Source of the DNA: a virus
Virus record (IMG/VR): IMGVR_UViG_3300021335_001607
Coordinates: 1 to 60,840 of that record
DNA length: 60,840 nucleotides
Direction: 5' to 3' (one strand)
Positions 1-9,080 of this stretch are shown one piece after another (position 1 is the stretch's first letter; each line of letters opens with the position of its first letter). Made by a program: the position numbers and the translations under genes. Below the pieces are notes generated by a model. That model was not told the DNA's origin. It worked only from the letters and a program-made list of their open reading frames with translations, and did no database searches.

Positions 1-1
1 A

Positions 2-199
2 GCATATGGATTTACTAATGTTGAAATTCAGAAGATCAAACGTATATATGATTATTCAAAGGCTCATAGTGCTTTATATGATATAGAAAAGAATAGAGAA
101 GACTTTGTAATATTTGTTGACGAATTGGATAAAAGAAGAGGAACAAATTTCTTAGAGACTTTTCCTAAATTAGATAAAATGTATGCTGAATATAAGTAG
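2..199 (+). CDS. C-terminal end of an upstream protein, probably a twitch-type radical SAM protein
   Basis: The open frame enters from the left edge and ends at TAG 197-199, giving the last 65 residues of a larger protein. The tail (ELDKRRGTNFLETFP) matches in pattern the C-terminal end of the radical SAM protein at 771-2300 (QYDKRKGHDFREAFPD), which suggests the two are paralogs. The N-terminal part with any cysteine motif lies outside the window, so the family call rests only on this similarity. The next gene starts 17 bases before this stop, so translation is probably coupled. It is the first visible gene of the glycan/modification run. Confidence 0.6.
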   Translation, partial: AYGFTNVEIQKIKRIYDYSKAHSALYDIEKNREDFVIFVDELDKRRGTNFLETFPKLDKMYAEYK

Positions 200-770
200 T
201 GGTAATCCGTGGGTCTTTTGGCCAAGTCATATTTGTGATACCTTCCCAGAGTATCCTGCAAATAAAATACTTACTGGATTAAATCCGTTTGAAGTATACT
301 TTGATTTAAAAGTAAAAAAAGTAGAAGGAGTGATAGGAACTCTATTTACCTTACTTCCTCATTATACAGCAATTGATATTTACGAAGGTAGATTACTGTT
401 TACTATGATGAATGAAGATAAGAAAACAGAGTACTGGGATCTACCATTTGCTATATTTGACGATGTAAGACTAAAAATTACCTGGAAGCATATTCCAAAC
501 CAAAGTTTCACAGTATTTATTAATAGTAGAGAGGTACATAAAGTAGACTTAACTGAAAAAGCTTTTGCAACTGAAATGGACCCTCATATTATTTTTGGGG
601 CTGGAAACTTTCCTAAAAATGGGTATAATTTAAACTATACTGATATTGAGTTATATGAATTTAAGGTTACGCAAGAAGATAAATTACTTTGCCATCACAC
701 CTTTGAGGATTATATTTATGATAAATCAGTCGATTTAACTGGAGATTGTAACTTTATGAATAAAATATAA
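183..770 (+). CDS. hypothetical protein, possible LamG/concanavalin-like beta-sandwich
   Basis: A 195-residue protein with no cysteine cluster, P-loop or membrane segment. It has many alternating beta-type segments and aromatic residues, for example the stretch around residues 95-130 (ITWKHIPNQSFTVFINSREV) and the sequence YTDIELYEFKV. This pattern resembles LamG or concanavalin-type carbohydrate-binding sandwiches, in which a strand reading 'v.v.ng..v' recurs. That assignment is inference from pattern only. It overlaps the upstream gene by 17 bases, and the next gene starts immediately after its TAA. Its place among glycan enzymes fits a sugar-binding or accessory role, but no function is proven. 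Confidence 0.55.
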   Translation: MLNISSGNPWVFWPSHICDTFPEYPANKILTGLNPFEVYFDLKVKKVEGVIGTLFTLLPHYTAIDIYEGRLLFTMMNEDKKTEYWDLPFAIFDDVRLKITWKHIPNQSFTVFINSREVHKVDLTEKAFATEMDPHIIFGAGNFPKNGYNLNYTDIELYEFKVTQEDKLLCHHTFEDYIYDKSVDLTGDCNFMNKI

Positions 771-2300
771 ATGGCAGATCAAAATTTAGTAAAATGGAGA
801 ACGGAACATCTAGACTCTGTAAGTAAGAGTTTTTGTGCAGCAAAGTGGCTTAATGCATCTTTACATTTAGGACACGGGTTTACTAACTCCTGTCACTTAC
901 CTTTACCTCACCCGGTAGACTTAGAAGAGATTAAAACTAATCCTTCAGCATTACATAATACTATGTTCAAGAAGAAGATACGTAAGATGATGCTAGAAGG
1001 AGTTAGACCTGCAGAATGTTCGTACTGTTGGAAAGTAGAAGATATAGGTAATGATTCTATTGGAGATAGAGTTTTTAAAAGTAGAATATACTCCGATGAA
1101 GAAATTGCAGAATTAGCTGAACTACCTTGGGATGCTGATGTTAATTTAAAAACAGTAGAAGTATCATTCGATAGAACTTGTAACTTTGCTTGTTCTTACT
1201 GTAATACTGGTTACTCAACTACATGGGCAAAAGATATTGAAGAAAACGGACCTTATCAGAAATTTAAAACGACTTCTGCAGGAGCTTATCATAGTGATGG
1301 TTCTTGGGCTGATATTTTTGGCAAAAATAATAAAGACAATCCTTACGTAGATGCTTTTATTGAATGGTGGCCAGACCTTGCACCTGGTTTACAAGAGTTA
1401 AGAGTCACAGGAGGAGAACCTTCTGCATCATTTAATTTTTGGAAATTCCTAGATAAGATGCAAGAAGTACCAGCACCTAATTTAAGATTAGCTGTAAACT
1501 CTAATTTAGGAGTACATGATAAATTAATTAACAAATTAATTGATATGTCTAATACTCTCCCTATTAAAGAATTTGATTTATATACTTCTTGTGAAGCTTT
1601 TGGTATTCAAGCCGAGTATATTAGAGATGGATTAGTATGGGATGTATGGAGAAATAATTTAGTAAAAGTTATAGAAGAAGGTAACTTCAGACAAGTGATT
1701 TGTATGATGACTATAAATTCACTATGTTTATACTCTATAACTGAGTTTATGGATGATATGTTTGTACTTAAAGAAAAGTACGGAATGAATAACCCAGGTA
1801 TTGATTTAAATATACTTAGATGGCCAGCATTCATGTCTCCATTAAATTTACCTGATAGTGAGAAAAAGAAATTACATAAAAAATTAGCAGACTGGTATGA
1901 GATTAAAAAGGAACATCCGTTAATGATGGACCATGAAAAAGCTCAAATCGAAAGGTTGATAGACTATATAGATGTTGTCGAGCAAGGACACGTAGAAACA
2001 GAAGAAGATAAATCTAAACATTTTCATGACTTTAAATCTTTTTATACACAATACGATAAAAGAAAAGGACATGACTTTAGAGAAGCTTTCCCTGACCCCG
2101 AACTCTTAGAGTGGTACGATAGTATTGAAGTAGATGAAACAATACCTGATGTTAAAGTGAATGATGGTAGAATAACTCACTTCGAATCTGGAGAATATAA
2201 ACCTGATATCGGTAAAGCAAAACCAACACTACCACCAGCAATAGCAGAGAGAAATAAAAAACAAGATAAAGGGAAAGTTAAATGGCAAAAGATCCTATAA
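771..2300 (+). CDS. twitch domain-containing radical SAM protein
   Basis: A 509-residue radical SAM enzyme. The [4Fe-4S]-binding motif CxxxCxxC is seen at about C137, C141 and C144 (TCNFACSYCN), followed by the GGEP-type SAM-binding segment (RVTGGEPSASFNFW, near residue 210). The long C-terminal part with scattered cysteines fits proteins annotated as 'twitch' radical SAM proteins in marine phages. Their substrate is not known; relatives act on peptides or small molecules. An N-terminal cysteine pair (ECSYCWK, near residues 83-87) could bind an auxiliary cluster. The start ATG directly follows the upstream stop, and the next gene begins 19 bases before this stop. The likely role is modification of a surface or virion component, given the sugar-enzyme neighbours. 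Confidence 0.8.
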   Translation: MADQNLVKWRTEHLDSVSKSFCAAKWLNASLHLGHGFTNSCHLPLPHPVDLEEIKTNPSALHNTMFKKKIRKMMLEGVRPAECSYCWKVEDIGNDSIGDRVFKSRIYSDEEIAELAELPWDADVNLKTVEVSFDRTCNFACSYCNTGYSTTWAKDIEENGPYQKFKTTSAGAYHSDGSWADIFGKNNKDNPYVDAFIEWWPDLAPGLQELRVTGGEPSASFNFWKFLDKMQEVPAPNLRLAVNSNLGVHDKLINKLIDMSNTLPIKEFDLYTSCEAFGIQAEYIRDGLVWDVWRNNLVKVIEEGNFRQVICMMTINSLCLYSITEFMDDMFVLKEKYGMNNPGIDLNILRWPAFMSPLNLPDSEKKKLHKKLADWYEIKKEHPLMMDHEKAQIERLIDYIDVVEQGHVETEEDKSKHFHDFKSFYTQYDKRKGHDFREAFPDPELLEWYDSIEVDETIPDVKVNDGRITHFESGEYKPDIGKAKPTLPPAIAERNKKQDKGKVKWQKIL

Positions 2301-3331
2301 AAAGAAGATATATTAGAGTAGCAGAACCATGGGGCGGTGGACATACACCGTTTGATACAGGATTTGGTAATAGACTATTACACTATGATGCATGTCATAT
2401 GATTGAATATGCTTCTAATACAGATCATCATCTCGAACTACAGTCTAATTTCTGGTATGAAATGAAGTACATAGACCTACCTGGAGCTAGAACTAAAATA
2501 CATATAGGCAATACAGACGATGAAACTCAATGGTTAGCAACATATGATTTTGATTATAAAGAAAAGAAAATTACTGAGCTACCAGAAGTAAATAATAAAG
2601 TAGCAAAGGAGTTTACTAACATTAAAGATGTCACAACTTATGATTTACCTGAAAATAGGTATACCACTTCATTTGATTGGGAATATATTGAACCAATACT
2701 AACTAAGGCTGCGGAATTAAAAATTCCTTCTGCTCTCAAGAGAATCAAAATAAAAGACCATCAACTAAGATCAGCAATCAGACAAATTTCAACTGGGTGT
2801 GTAGGATTACATATACGAAGAGGAAATGGAGTTTATAAAACAAAGAAAAATTATGCTGAACTTCCTGATAGTGTAAGAGAAAACGAACACTATACTCAAA
2901 TAAACGACACAATATACAAGTACTGGGAAGATAGTAAATACTCAGGTATAATAAAAGAGATGTTAGAGTATAATGAAACTCAAAAGTTTTATATCAGCTG
3001 TGATTTATTAGAATCAGAATACGAACATTTAAAAGATAAATTTAAAGCTAGAATATTCACTAGAAGAGACGTGATAAACATGTTACCAAAGTATCTGCTT
3101 CAAGATGTTAATTTTAATAATGTATTATGTCATAACAGAGTAGCATTAGAGAGCGTAATAGATATGATGTGTTTAGCAGGAACTAATTTTATAGTTGGTG
3201 CACCTCATTCTACATGGCTTGATTCAATTCAAAGAATTAAACCAGTACCGTTTTCATATATACACGATAGTAAAGATTCTATTATAAAAGAGTATAGACA
3301 ATCATTAAAACATTATTCAACACTAGTATGA
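2282..3331 (+). CDS. fucosyltransferase-like glycosyltransferase (GT11/NodZ-type fold)
   Basis: A 349-residue protein. The segment GLHIRRGNGVY (near residues 175-185) matches the HxRRGD-type motif that binds GDP-fucose in alpha-1,2 and alpha-1,6 fucosyltransferases. The late segment VIDMMCLAGTNFIVGAPHST corresponds to the family's C-terminal motif, where a conserved Asp/Ser region lines the donor site. These enzymes transfer fucose from GDP-fucose to glycans. The acceptor here is unknown; phage-made capsule or lipopolysaccharide modification is one possibility. It overlaps the radical SAM gene by 19 bases and the next gene by 4 (ATGA), so it is part of one coupled operon. The family is fairly clear; the sugar specificity is inference. 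Confidence 0.65.
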   Translation: MAKDPIKRRYIRVAEPWGGGHTPFDTGFGNRLLHYDACHMIEYASNTDHHLELQSNFWYEMKYIDLPGARTKIHIGNTDDETQWLATYDFDYKEKKITELPEVNNKVAKEFTNIKDVTTYDLPENRYTTSFDWEYIEPILTKAAELKIPSALKRIKIKDHQLRSAIRQISTGCVGLHIRRGNGVYKTKKNYAELPDSVRENEHYTQINDTIYKYWEDSKYSGIIKEMLEYNETQKFYISCDLLESEYEHLKDKFKARIFTRRDVINMLPKYLLQDVNFNNVLCHNRVALESVIDMMCLAGTNFIVGAPHSTWLDSIQRIKPVPFSYIHDSKDSIIKEYRQSLKHYSTLV

Positions 3332-3924
3332 GTTTTGGCATGGTAGGAGCATTCGAAAAACAAGTGGCTGAGTTCTACGGAGCAGATTACGGTGTGGCTG
3401 TAGATTGCTGTACTCATGGGCTAGAACTTGCTTTAAGGTATACTAATGCAAAAGAGATATTAGTTCCTTACCATACTTACCTTTCTGTTCCTATGTTAGC
3501 AGATAAATTAAATATAAAACGTACATTTATTCACGACGAATGGAAAGATTTCTACTATATAACTGATAATATTATAGATTCAGCTGTTTATTGGAAAAAA
3601 AATTCGTATATTAAAGGTACGTTCATGGTACTTTCTTTTCAGTTTCAAAAGCACTTAAGCTTAGGAAGAGGAGGAATGATACTTACCGATAATAGAATAG
3701 CATCTCATGAACTTAGATGTATGGCTTATGACGGTAGAGACAATTCAACAGGCCCTTGGGCTAAACAAGAAATAGAAACAATAGGATACCATTATTATAT
3801 GACCCCAGAAATAGCACAAAAAGGATTACATAGCATACACGATGCAGTTGCTAAACCACCTAGAAATTGGACATATAAAGATTATCCTAACTTAACTAAA
3901 TTTAAAGTATTCAACAATGGTTAA
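3328..3924 (+). CDS. short DegT/DnrJ/EryC1-type aminotransferase (PLP-dependent)
   Basis: A 198-residue protein resembling the large domain of DegT/DnrJ/EryC1/StrS sugar aminotransferases, which move an amino group to keto-sugar nucleotides. Visible landmarks are the N-terminal FEKQVAEFYGADYGVAVDCC segment, an Asp in DNIIDSA that would contact the PLP ring, and the probable PLP-binding lysine near residue 108 in FQFQKHLSLGRGG. Full-length members have about 370 residues; the C-terminal small domain is missing. The gene overlaps both neighbours (ATGA upstream, 8 bases downstream), so the short form looks like a real gene rather than a sequencing artefact. It may be active as a shortened enzyme or may have lost activity. 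Confidence 0.75.
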   Translation: MSFGMVGAFEKQVAEFYGADYGVAVDCCTHGLELALRYTNAKEILVPYHTYLSVPMLADKLNIKRTFIHDEWKDFYYITDNIIDSAVYWKKNSYIKGTFMVLSFQFQKHLSLGRGGMILTDNRIASHELRCMAYDGRDNSTGPWAKQEIETIGYHYYMTPEIAQKGLHSIHDAVAKPPRNWTYKDYPNLTKFKVFNNG

Positions 3925-4927
3925 TGTAAAAAATGAATATAGCAGACTACGTGAAGTAATTGTAGGAAGAGTTGATAATGCTAATCAACCATTTCACGGT
4001 ACTGACTTACATGCAATTAATTATGCAGACAAAGATACTATTCCTACCTCTGAAAGAGGTTTATTTGATCCTCAAGTATATGAAGAATCTATTGAAGACC
4101 TAGATTTATTAGCAGAAGCTCTAGAAGACTTTGGAGCTATAGTACATAGACCAAATATACTAGACACTAAAAAAACCGTCTCTAACGGTTATTGGGAAAC
4201 AGACCAATACTATACATTCTGCCCAAGAGATACTATGACAGTCATTGGAGATACCATTATAGAATCACCTATGACGTTAAGGTCTAGACAGTTTGAAACT
4301 GATGCTTATAGAGAGCTGTTTATTGATTATATGGATAAAGGAGCTAAATGGGTATGTGCACCAAAACCAAGACTTACAGACGATTCTTACCAAAGAGATG
4401 ATTTAGATAAACTTACATTAACTGAAGTAGAGCCTGTATTTGATGCAGCTAATATACTCAGACATAATGATGACATATTATACCTAAATTCTAACACAGG
4501 AAACTATAAAGGATATACTTGGTTAAAGAATTTACTAGGAGATAAATATAAGGTACATTACTTAGAAAATATGTATTCATATTCTCATATTGATTCTACA
4601 ATTGCTATTCTGAGAGACGGTCTAGCACTTGTTAATCCAGCAAGAGTTAACGAAAATAATATGCCAGAATTATTTAAAGGATGGGATATTATATATTCTC
4701 CTCCGATGGTAGATATTGGATATAAAGGAGTATTAAGAGCATCTGAATGGGTAGGTATAAATCTAATCTCATTAGACGAAAATACAGTATGTGTGGATAA
4801 TAGACAAACAGAATTAATTAACGAACTAAAAAAATATAACATAGAAGCATTAGACTTAAAGATTAGACACTCTAGAACATTAGGAGGTTCTTTTCACTGT
4901 TGTACTGCTGATATGGTAAGAGACTAA
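3917..4927 (+). CDS. amidinotransferase (glycine amidinotransferase family)
   Basis: A 336-residue protein of the guanidino-group modifying family (GATM, and the inosamine-phosphate amidinotransferases of aminoglycoside producers). These move an amidino group, usually from arginine, to an amine. The start (NEYSRLREVIVG) is typical of the family. The catalytic acid (FDAANILR), histidine (SYSHIDSTI, about residue 223) and C-terminal nucleophile cysteine (SFHCCTADMVR, near residues 328-329) are all visible. The gene follows a sugar aminotransferase, so an amino-sugar acceptor is plausible, giving a guanidino sugar. That substrate is inference. Both neighbours overlap or abut it, the next starting 2 bases downstream. 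Confidence 0.85.
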   Translation: MVNVKNEYSRLREVIVGRVDNANQPFHGTDLHAINYADKDTIPTSERGLFDPQVYEESIEDLDLLAEALEDFGAIVHRPNILDTKKTVSNGYWETDQYYTFCPRDTMTVIGDTIIESPMTLRSRQFETDAYRELFIDYMDKGAKWVCAPKPRLTDDSYQRDDLDKLTLTEVEPVFDAANILRHNDDILYLNSNTGNYKGYTWLKNLLGDKYKVHYLENMYSYSHIDSTIAILRDGLALVNPARVNENNMPELFKGWDIIYSPPMVDIGYKGVLRASEWVGINLISLDENTVCVDNRQTELINELKKYNIEALDLKIRHSRTLGGSFHCCTADMVRD

Positions 4928-4929
4928 TT

Positions 4930-5811
4930 ATGAAATTTACATTAATAGGAGGAGCAGGCTTTATAGGATCTCAATTATGTTATAATTTAACTGATGCAGG
5001 ACATAAAGTAACAGTAATAGATAACCTAACATATGGGCAACAACAACCAGAAATTCCCGCAGTTAACTTTATACAGGATGATGTAGAAAATATAGGTAGG
5101 TACGTAACAGAACTTAATCAAGCTGACTATGTCTTTTTTATGGCATCACCTAGATTAAACGAAATGAATGATATACCTTTACATCAACCTCATTTACAGG
5201 GATTAAAGACGACCTTAGATATATGTAAAGATAACAACACTGAAGTAATATTCTTCAGTAGCTGTTCAGTTTATGGATATAGAAAGGAAATAGTAAGCGA
5301 GTTAACTCCAACTAAAGTCACTTCATTATACTCTAAACTTAAAATAGATTCTGAAAATCTACTTAAAAAGTACGATATAGATAGGTTTAAAATTATTAGG
5401 CTTTCAACTCTATTTGGTCTATCCAGAGTAGGAAGAAATGATCTACTGGTAAACAATTTTGTAAAAGACGCCCTGTTCAGTCAATACCTAGAAGTATATG
5501 ACCCAGAAGCATGGAGACCTAATATCAATTTACAAACACTCTGTGTAGTTCTTAAAGAATTATCTGAAAAAAATGCTTTTCAAGATATACTTAATATTGG
5601 GTTTAATTCTATGAATACTACTAAACAAGAACTTATACTTAAAATGGTAACAAGAAATAAATTAGATTTTACTGTTAAGTATTACTCTCCTGATGATAGT
5701 AGAAGTTATAAAGTAGACTTTAGTAAAATGGAAAAACTAGTAAAGGAAGAACCTATTCAATATGTAGACGGTATTGATCACCTAATACAAAATTTCAAAG
5801 AAAGAACATGA
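4930..5811 (+). CDS. NAD-dependent epimerase/dehydratase (SDR family)
   Basis: A 293-residue extended short-chain dehydrogenase. The N-terminal GGAGFIGSQL motif binds NAD(P), the acidic residue after the second strand (VIDNL) favours NAD, and the YSKLK segment supplies the catalytic Tyr-x-x-x-Lys pair, preceded by a serine in SSCSVYG. Such enzymes epimerise or dehydrate nucleotide sugars. It is followed, with a 4-base ATGA overlap, by a second enzyme of the same family, so the two probably act in sequence on one sugar nucleotide. The exact sugar cannot be read from the sequence. Confidence 0.85.
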   Translation: MKFTLIGGAGFIGSQLCYNLTDAGHKVTVIDNLTYGQQQPEIPAVNFIQDDVENIGRYVTELNQADYVFFMASPRLNEMNDIPLHQPHLQGLKTTLDICKDNNTEVIFFSSCSVYGYRKEIVSELTPTKVTSLYSKLKIDSENLLKKYDIDRFKIIRLSTLFGLSRVGRNDLLVNNFVKDALFSQYLEVYDPEAWRPNINLQTLCVVLKELSEKNAFQDILNIGFNSMNTTKQELILKMVTRNKLDFTVKYYSPDDSRSYKVDFSKMEKLVKEEPIQYVDGIDHLIQNFKERT

Positions 5812-6827
5812 ATAAAGAAACAATATTAATAACAGGTATTGCCGGTTTACTTGGAAGCAGATTAGCTGATTACTATAGAAAAAATCACCCTAATGTAACG
5901 ATAGTAGGTATAGATAATTTATCTGGTGGTTTTAGAGAAAATGTACATAAAGATACTATCTTTTATGAAACTGATCTTGCAAAAGAAAATATACAAGGAA
6001 TCTTCTCTGCTCATCAACCAGATTATGTCTTTCATTTTGCTGCTTATGCTGCAGAAGGTTTATCACCTTTTATAAGAACATATAATTATAATAATAACGT
6101 TATTGCTACTGCTAAGATAGTAAATGAATGTATAAAATCTGGAGTAAAAAGATTAGTATTTACTTCTTCAATGGCTGTATACGGTCATGGGTGGGAAGGT
6201 AAAAGACCATTTGATGAAGCTGATATTCCAAAACCTATAGACCCATACGGTATTGCAAAATATGCATGCGAGATGGATATACAAGTAGCAGGAGAACAAC
6301 ATGGTCTAGACTGGTGTATAATTAGACCACATAATGTTTACGGTATTGGACAAAATATATGGGATAAATATAGAAACGTACTTGGAATATGGATGTACCA
6401 GTATATGAATGACCAAGCAATGACAATATTTGGAGATGGTACCCAGACAAGAGCGTTTAGTAATATAGAAGACTGTTTGGAACCTCTTTATAAAGCTTCT
6501 AAATTAAAAGAAGCATCAAAACAGATTATTAACTTAGGAGGTACTAAGTTTTATAGTATTAACGAATCTAATGCTATTCTAAGAGATGTAATTAAGAATG
6601 GTAACATAGAATATGTAGAGGGCAGACACGAAGTAAAAGATGCTTATCCAACATGGGCAAAATCTCAAGAAATATTAGGATACGAATTTAACGTAGACCT
6701 ATATGAGGGATTAAAACAAATGTGGGACTGGGCACAAAAACAACCTAAACGAAAGAGATTCTTTTGGGAAAATTACGAAATAGATAAAGGGCTTTATAGC
6801 TACTGGAAGGATGAACCTAGTATTTGA
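5808..6827 (+). CDS. NAD-dependent epimerase, UDP-glucose 4-epimerase-like
   Basis: A 339-residue extended SDR enzyme. TGIAGLLGSRLA is the glycine-rich NAD site, IDNLSGG is typical of GalE-type enzymes, TSSMAVYG holds the catalytic serine region, and YGIAKYACE holds the Tyr-x-x-x-Lys pair. Length and motif order match UDP-glucose 4-epimerase and related UDP-sugar epimerases. It overlaps the preceding epimerase by 4 bases and the next gene by 17. With the UDP-glucose dehydrogenase-like gene at 13708 it could provide an epimerised UDP-sugar or uronic acid for a phage-directed glycan. Substrate choice is inference. Confidence 0.85.
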   Translation: MNKETILITGIAGLLGSRLADYYRKNHPNVTIVGIDNLSGGFRENVHKDTIFYETDLAKENIQGIFSAHQPDYVFHFAAYAAEGLSPFIRTYNYNNNVIATAKIVNECIKSGVKRLVFTSSMAVYGHGWEGKRPFDEADIPKPIDPYGIAKYACEMDIQVAGEQHGLDWCIIRPHNVYGIGQNIWDKYRNVLGIWMYQYMNDQAMTIFGDGTQTRAFSNIEDCLEPLYKASKLKEASKQIINLGGTKFYSINESNAILRDVIKNGNIEYVEGRHEVKDAYPTWAKSQEILGYEFNVDLYEGLKQMWDWAQKQPKRKRFFWENYEIDKGLYSYWKDEPSI

Positions 6828-8163
6828 AAATAAAGAAAAACAATTAAATTTAGCCGGCAACGGAGATTTAAATGATCAGAGTAGGATATGTGTTTCTCCG
6901 TATGCTAATCGTATGAACATTCTATGTACTGAACACAGAAACCTTCATACTAAAGTCGATGAAGATTGGGTATTTTTTCAAAAAGGTACTGAAAAACATA
7001 AGTGGGAAATAAATACATATTCAATTGATGATGTAATTAAAGATCCAAGCATTAAATATTTAATCCCAGTAGGAGTACATGAATCACCTGAGGTATGGGT
7101 AGGTTATAAAGGTCCGTACGATTCGATATTTAATCTTATAAATGAAACATATCTAAAACACTTAAGAGAAGGCAGAGCGTATATTCTTTTCGATAATACA
7201 TTAGAAGGTTATCATACAGATAGTATGTTTGAATTTTTTCATGAAGAATGTAACAGATTAAATATCAACTACGATAATGTTATTATACTTACCGGTAATG
7301 CACAATTAGAAGATAGAGCTGAAGAGTGGAGTAAAAAGACAGGAAAAAATTGTGTACGTACTATTGGGTATACTCATTTTGAATTCGATGTTTATTTAAA
7401 TATAGATCATTATAATTCCATTGGACAAAATATACCTTCTTTTGACGATCATATAAAATATAAGACTAATAACCCACATTTAATTAAACCTTTTAACTGC
7501 CTAAATCGTAAACCTAGAGATCATAGAATTTTATTCTTTAATAAATTATTCCATGCAGGATTACTACCCGACGGACTTGTAAGTATGAATCCTTGGGCGG
7601 ACGAAAGACCTCATGATTCACTTAACTTAGATGGTTGGAAGCCTGATGTTACTCAATTAGAGCACTCACATCAATTTACTCCTATGAGATGGGATGGCAC
7701 AGACAATCTTCATAATGCACAAGATAAAATAGCCAGATTAAATGAAAAATCTATGCTAAATTCTTGGTGTACTATTGTTAGTGAAGCTCAATATAACGAT
7801 TCACAACGGTCTATATTTTTATCTGAAAAAACATTTAAACCTATAGCATGTAGTCATCCATTTCAGATATTAGGTGCAAAAGGATCTTTGAAGGAATTAA
7901 GAAAATTAGGATACCTAACCTTTGAACATTTATTTGATGAGTCTTACGATGAATTAGATAATATAGAAAGAATGGAACTTATAGTAGATAACTGTAGAAG
8001 CTTAGCTGATAATAGAGAAGCACTTCAACATTTTAAATGGATGAAATCAAGAGTAGAATATAATAGGAATGTTTTAACATTCAATGCTTTATTTAAACCT
8101 CCAAAAGGATTTCACTTACTTAATAGATTATGCAATACAGAGTTAGAAAAAGTATTAATGTAA
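6811..8163 (+). CDS. hypothetical protein, member 1 of a three-gene paralog family
   Basis: A 450-residue protein of unknown function. Its second half shares a clear block with the proteins at 9067-10440 and 10421-11761: an NRKPRDHR segment, then GLVS, and later a stretch around LSEKTFKPIACSHPF followed by GYLTFEHLFDESYDE. The SEKT...HPF block is faintly like the donor-binding segment of family 10 fucosyltransferases, where an EK pair recurs, so a glycosyltransferase role is possible but unproven. The gene overlaps the epimerase before it and the SGNH hydrolase after it, placing it firmly in the glycan run. This copy is the most divergent of the three. Confidence 0.7.
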   Translation: MNLVFENKEKQLNLAGNGDLNDQSRICVSPYANRMNILCTEHRNLHTKVDEDWVFFQKGTEKHKWEINTYSIDDVIKDPSIKYLIPVGVHESPEVWVGYKGPYDSIFNLINETYLKHLREGRAYILFDNTLEGYHTDSMFEFFHEECNRLNINYDNVIILTGNAQLEDRAEEWSKKTGKNCVRTIGYTHFEFDVYLNIDHYNSIGQNIPSFDDHIKYKTNNPHLIKPFNCLNRKPRDHRILFFNKLFHAGLLPDGLVSMNPWADERPHDSLNLDGWKPDVTQLEHSHQFTPMRWDGTDNLHNAQDKIARLNEKSMLNSWCTIVSEAQYNDSQRSIFLSEKTFKPIACSHPFQILGAKGSLKELRKLGYLTFEHLFDESYDELDNIERMELIVDNCRSLADNREALQHFKWMKSRVEYNRNVLTFNALFKPPKGFHLLNRLCNTELEKVLM

Positions 8164-9080
8164 CTGAAGATTCTAAGCTCATTATAGCTTTAGGAGATTC
8201 ATTTGTCGAAGGACAAGGCGCAGTGTCTGAAAAGACATGGGAGAAATTTGATTGGTCGGAAGATAAAATGACTAGAGCAGAATTTCAGTCAGATGAATAC
8301 AATAAGGTAAGAGATGAGGAATATAAAAACGCTTTTGTAAACCAATTATGTGTAAAACATTTTCCTGAATTTACTCCAATTAATTTTGGATATAGAGGAA
8401 ACGGTAACAGAGGTCCTGTAAAAGCATTAACTACTCTTCATCCGGATTTAAATTTACATTTAGCTAAAGAAAAGATAGTTATATTTTTTGTTGGCCAAAT
8501 GGTTAGATTTGACTTCTTTAATAGGTATCCTCATAGTGCACATGACTACTTTCATACTATATGGCCTCATGAACCTGCAGAAAACGATTCACCCGGTAAT
8601 AAAAACCTGTGGAGAGGATACGCAACCGAAGTATATTCAGAACGAACAGCAGCTTTAGAGATAATAAGCAATATAGTTGAAGTACAAAATTGGTGTAAAT
8701 ATAATAATGCTGAACTAATGTTAGTTAATTCATTTACGTATGACTTTAATAAACAGAGAATGAGTGAAGCACTTGAATATGAACCTCTGTATGACGAAAC
8801 AAATATGTTACCTCAGTTGATAGACTCTATTGAATGGGATAATTTAGTTAAGTTACCTAATAATAGAGAGCAAATGATTGATGTTTTATTAGATGCAGAA
8901 GGAAGAGGAGATTTATGTGGAAAAAATCACGCGTGGTACCACTGGCCGAAAGAAATGAAAAGCTTTACTCCTAAAGGTCTTATAACACCTTGCTCTCACC
9001 CATCACCTAAAGGACATTCACTTATTGCTGATACATTAGCAAAGGTAATAAAAGAAAAGTATTACAATGGAACAAGATAA
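8130..9080 (+). CDS. SGNH/GDSL-type hydrolase
   Basis: A 316-residue protein. The block ALGDSFVEGQGA (about residues 20-31) is the GDS(L) nucleophile motif, and SHPSPKGHSLIAD near the C-terminus supplies the family's Asp/His-type end motif (here a His followed by PS). Such enzymes remove or move acyl groups on sugars and lipids. The ATG at 8130 lies 34 bases inside the upstream gene; no better start precedes the GDS block, so this start is kept. In this operon, O-acetyl removal or transfer on a glycan is the natural guess. There is no signal peptide, so it would act in the cytoplasm. Confidence 0.7.
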   Translation: MQYRVRKSINVTEDSKLIIALGDSFVEGQGAVSEKTWEKFDWSEDKMTRAEFQSDEYNKVRDEEYKNAFVNQLCVKHFPEFTPINFGYRGNGNRGPVKALTTLHPDLNLHLAKEKIVIFFVGQMVRFDFFNRYPHSAHDYFHTIWPHEPAENDSPGNKNLWRGYATEVYSERTAALEIISNIVEVQNWCKYNNAELMLVNSFTYDFNKQRMSEALEYEPLYDETNMLPQLIDSIEWDNLVKLPNNREQMIDVLLDAEGRGDLCGKNHAWYHWPKEMKSFTPKGLITPCSHPSPKGHSLIADTLAKVIKEKYYNGTR

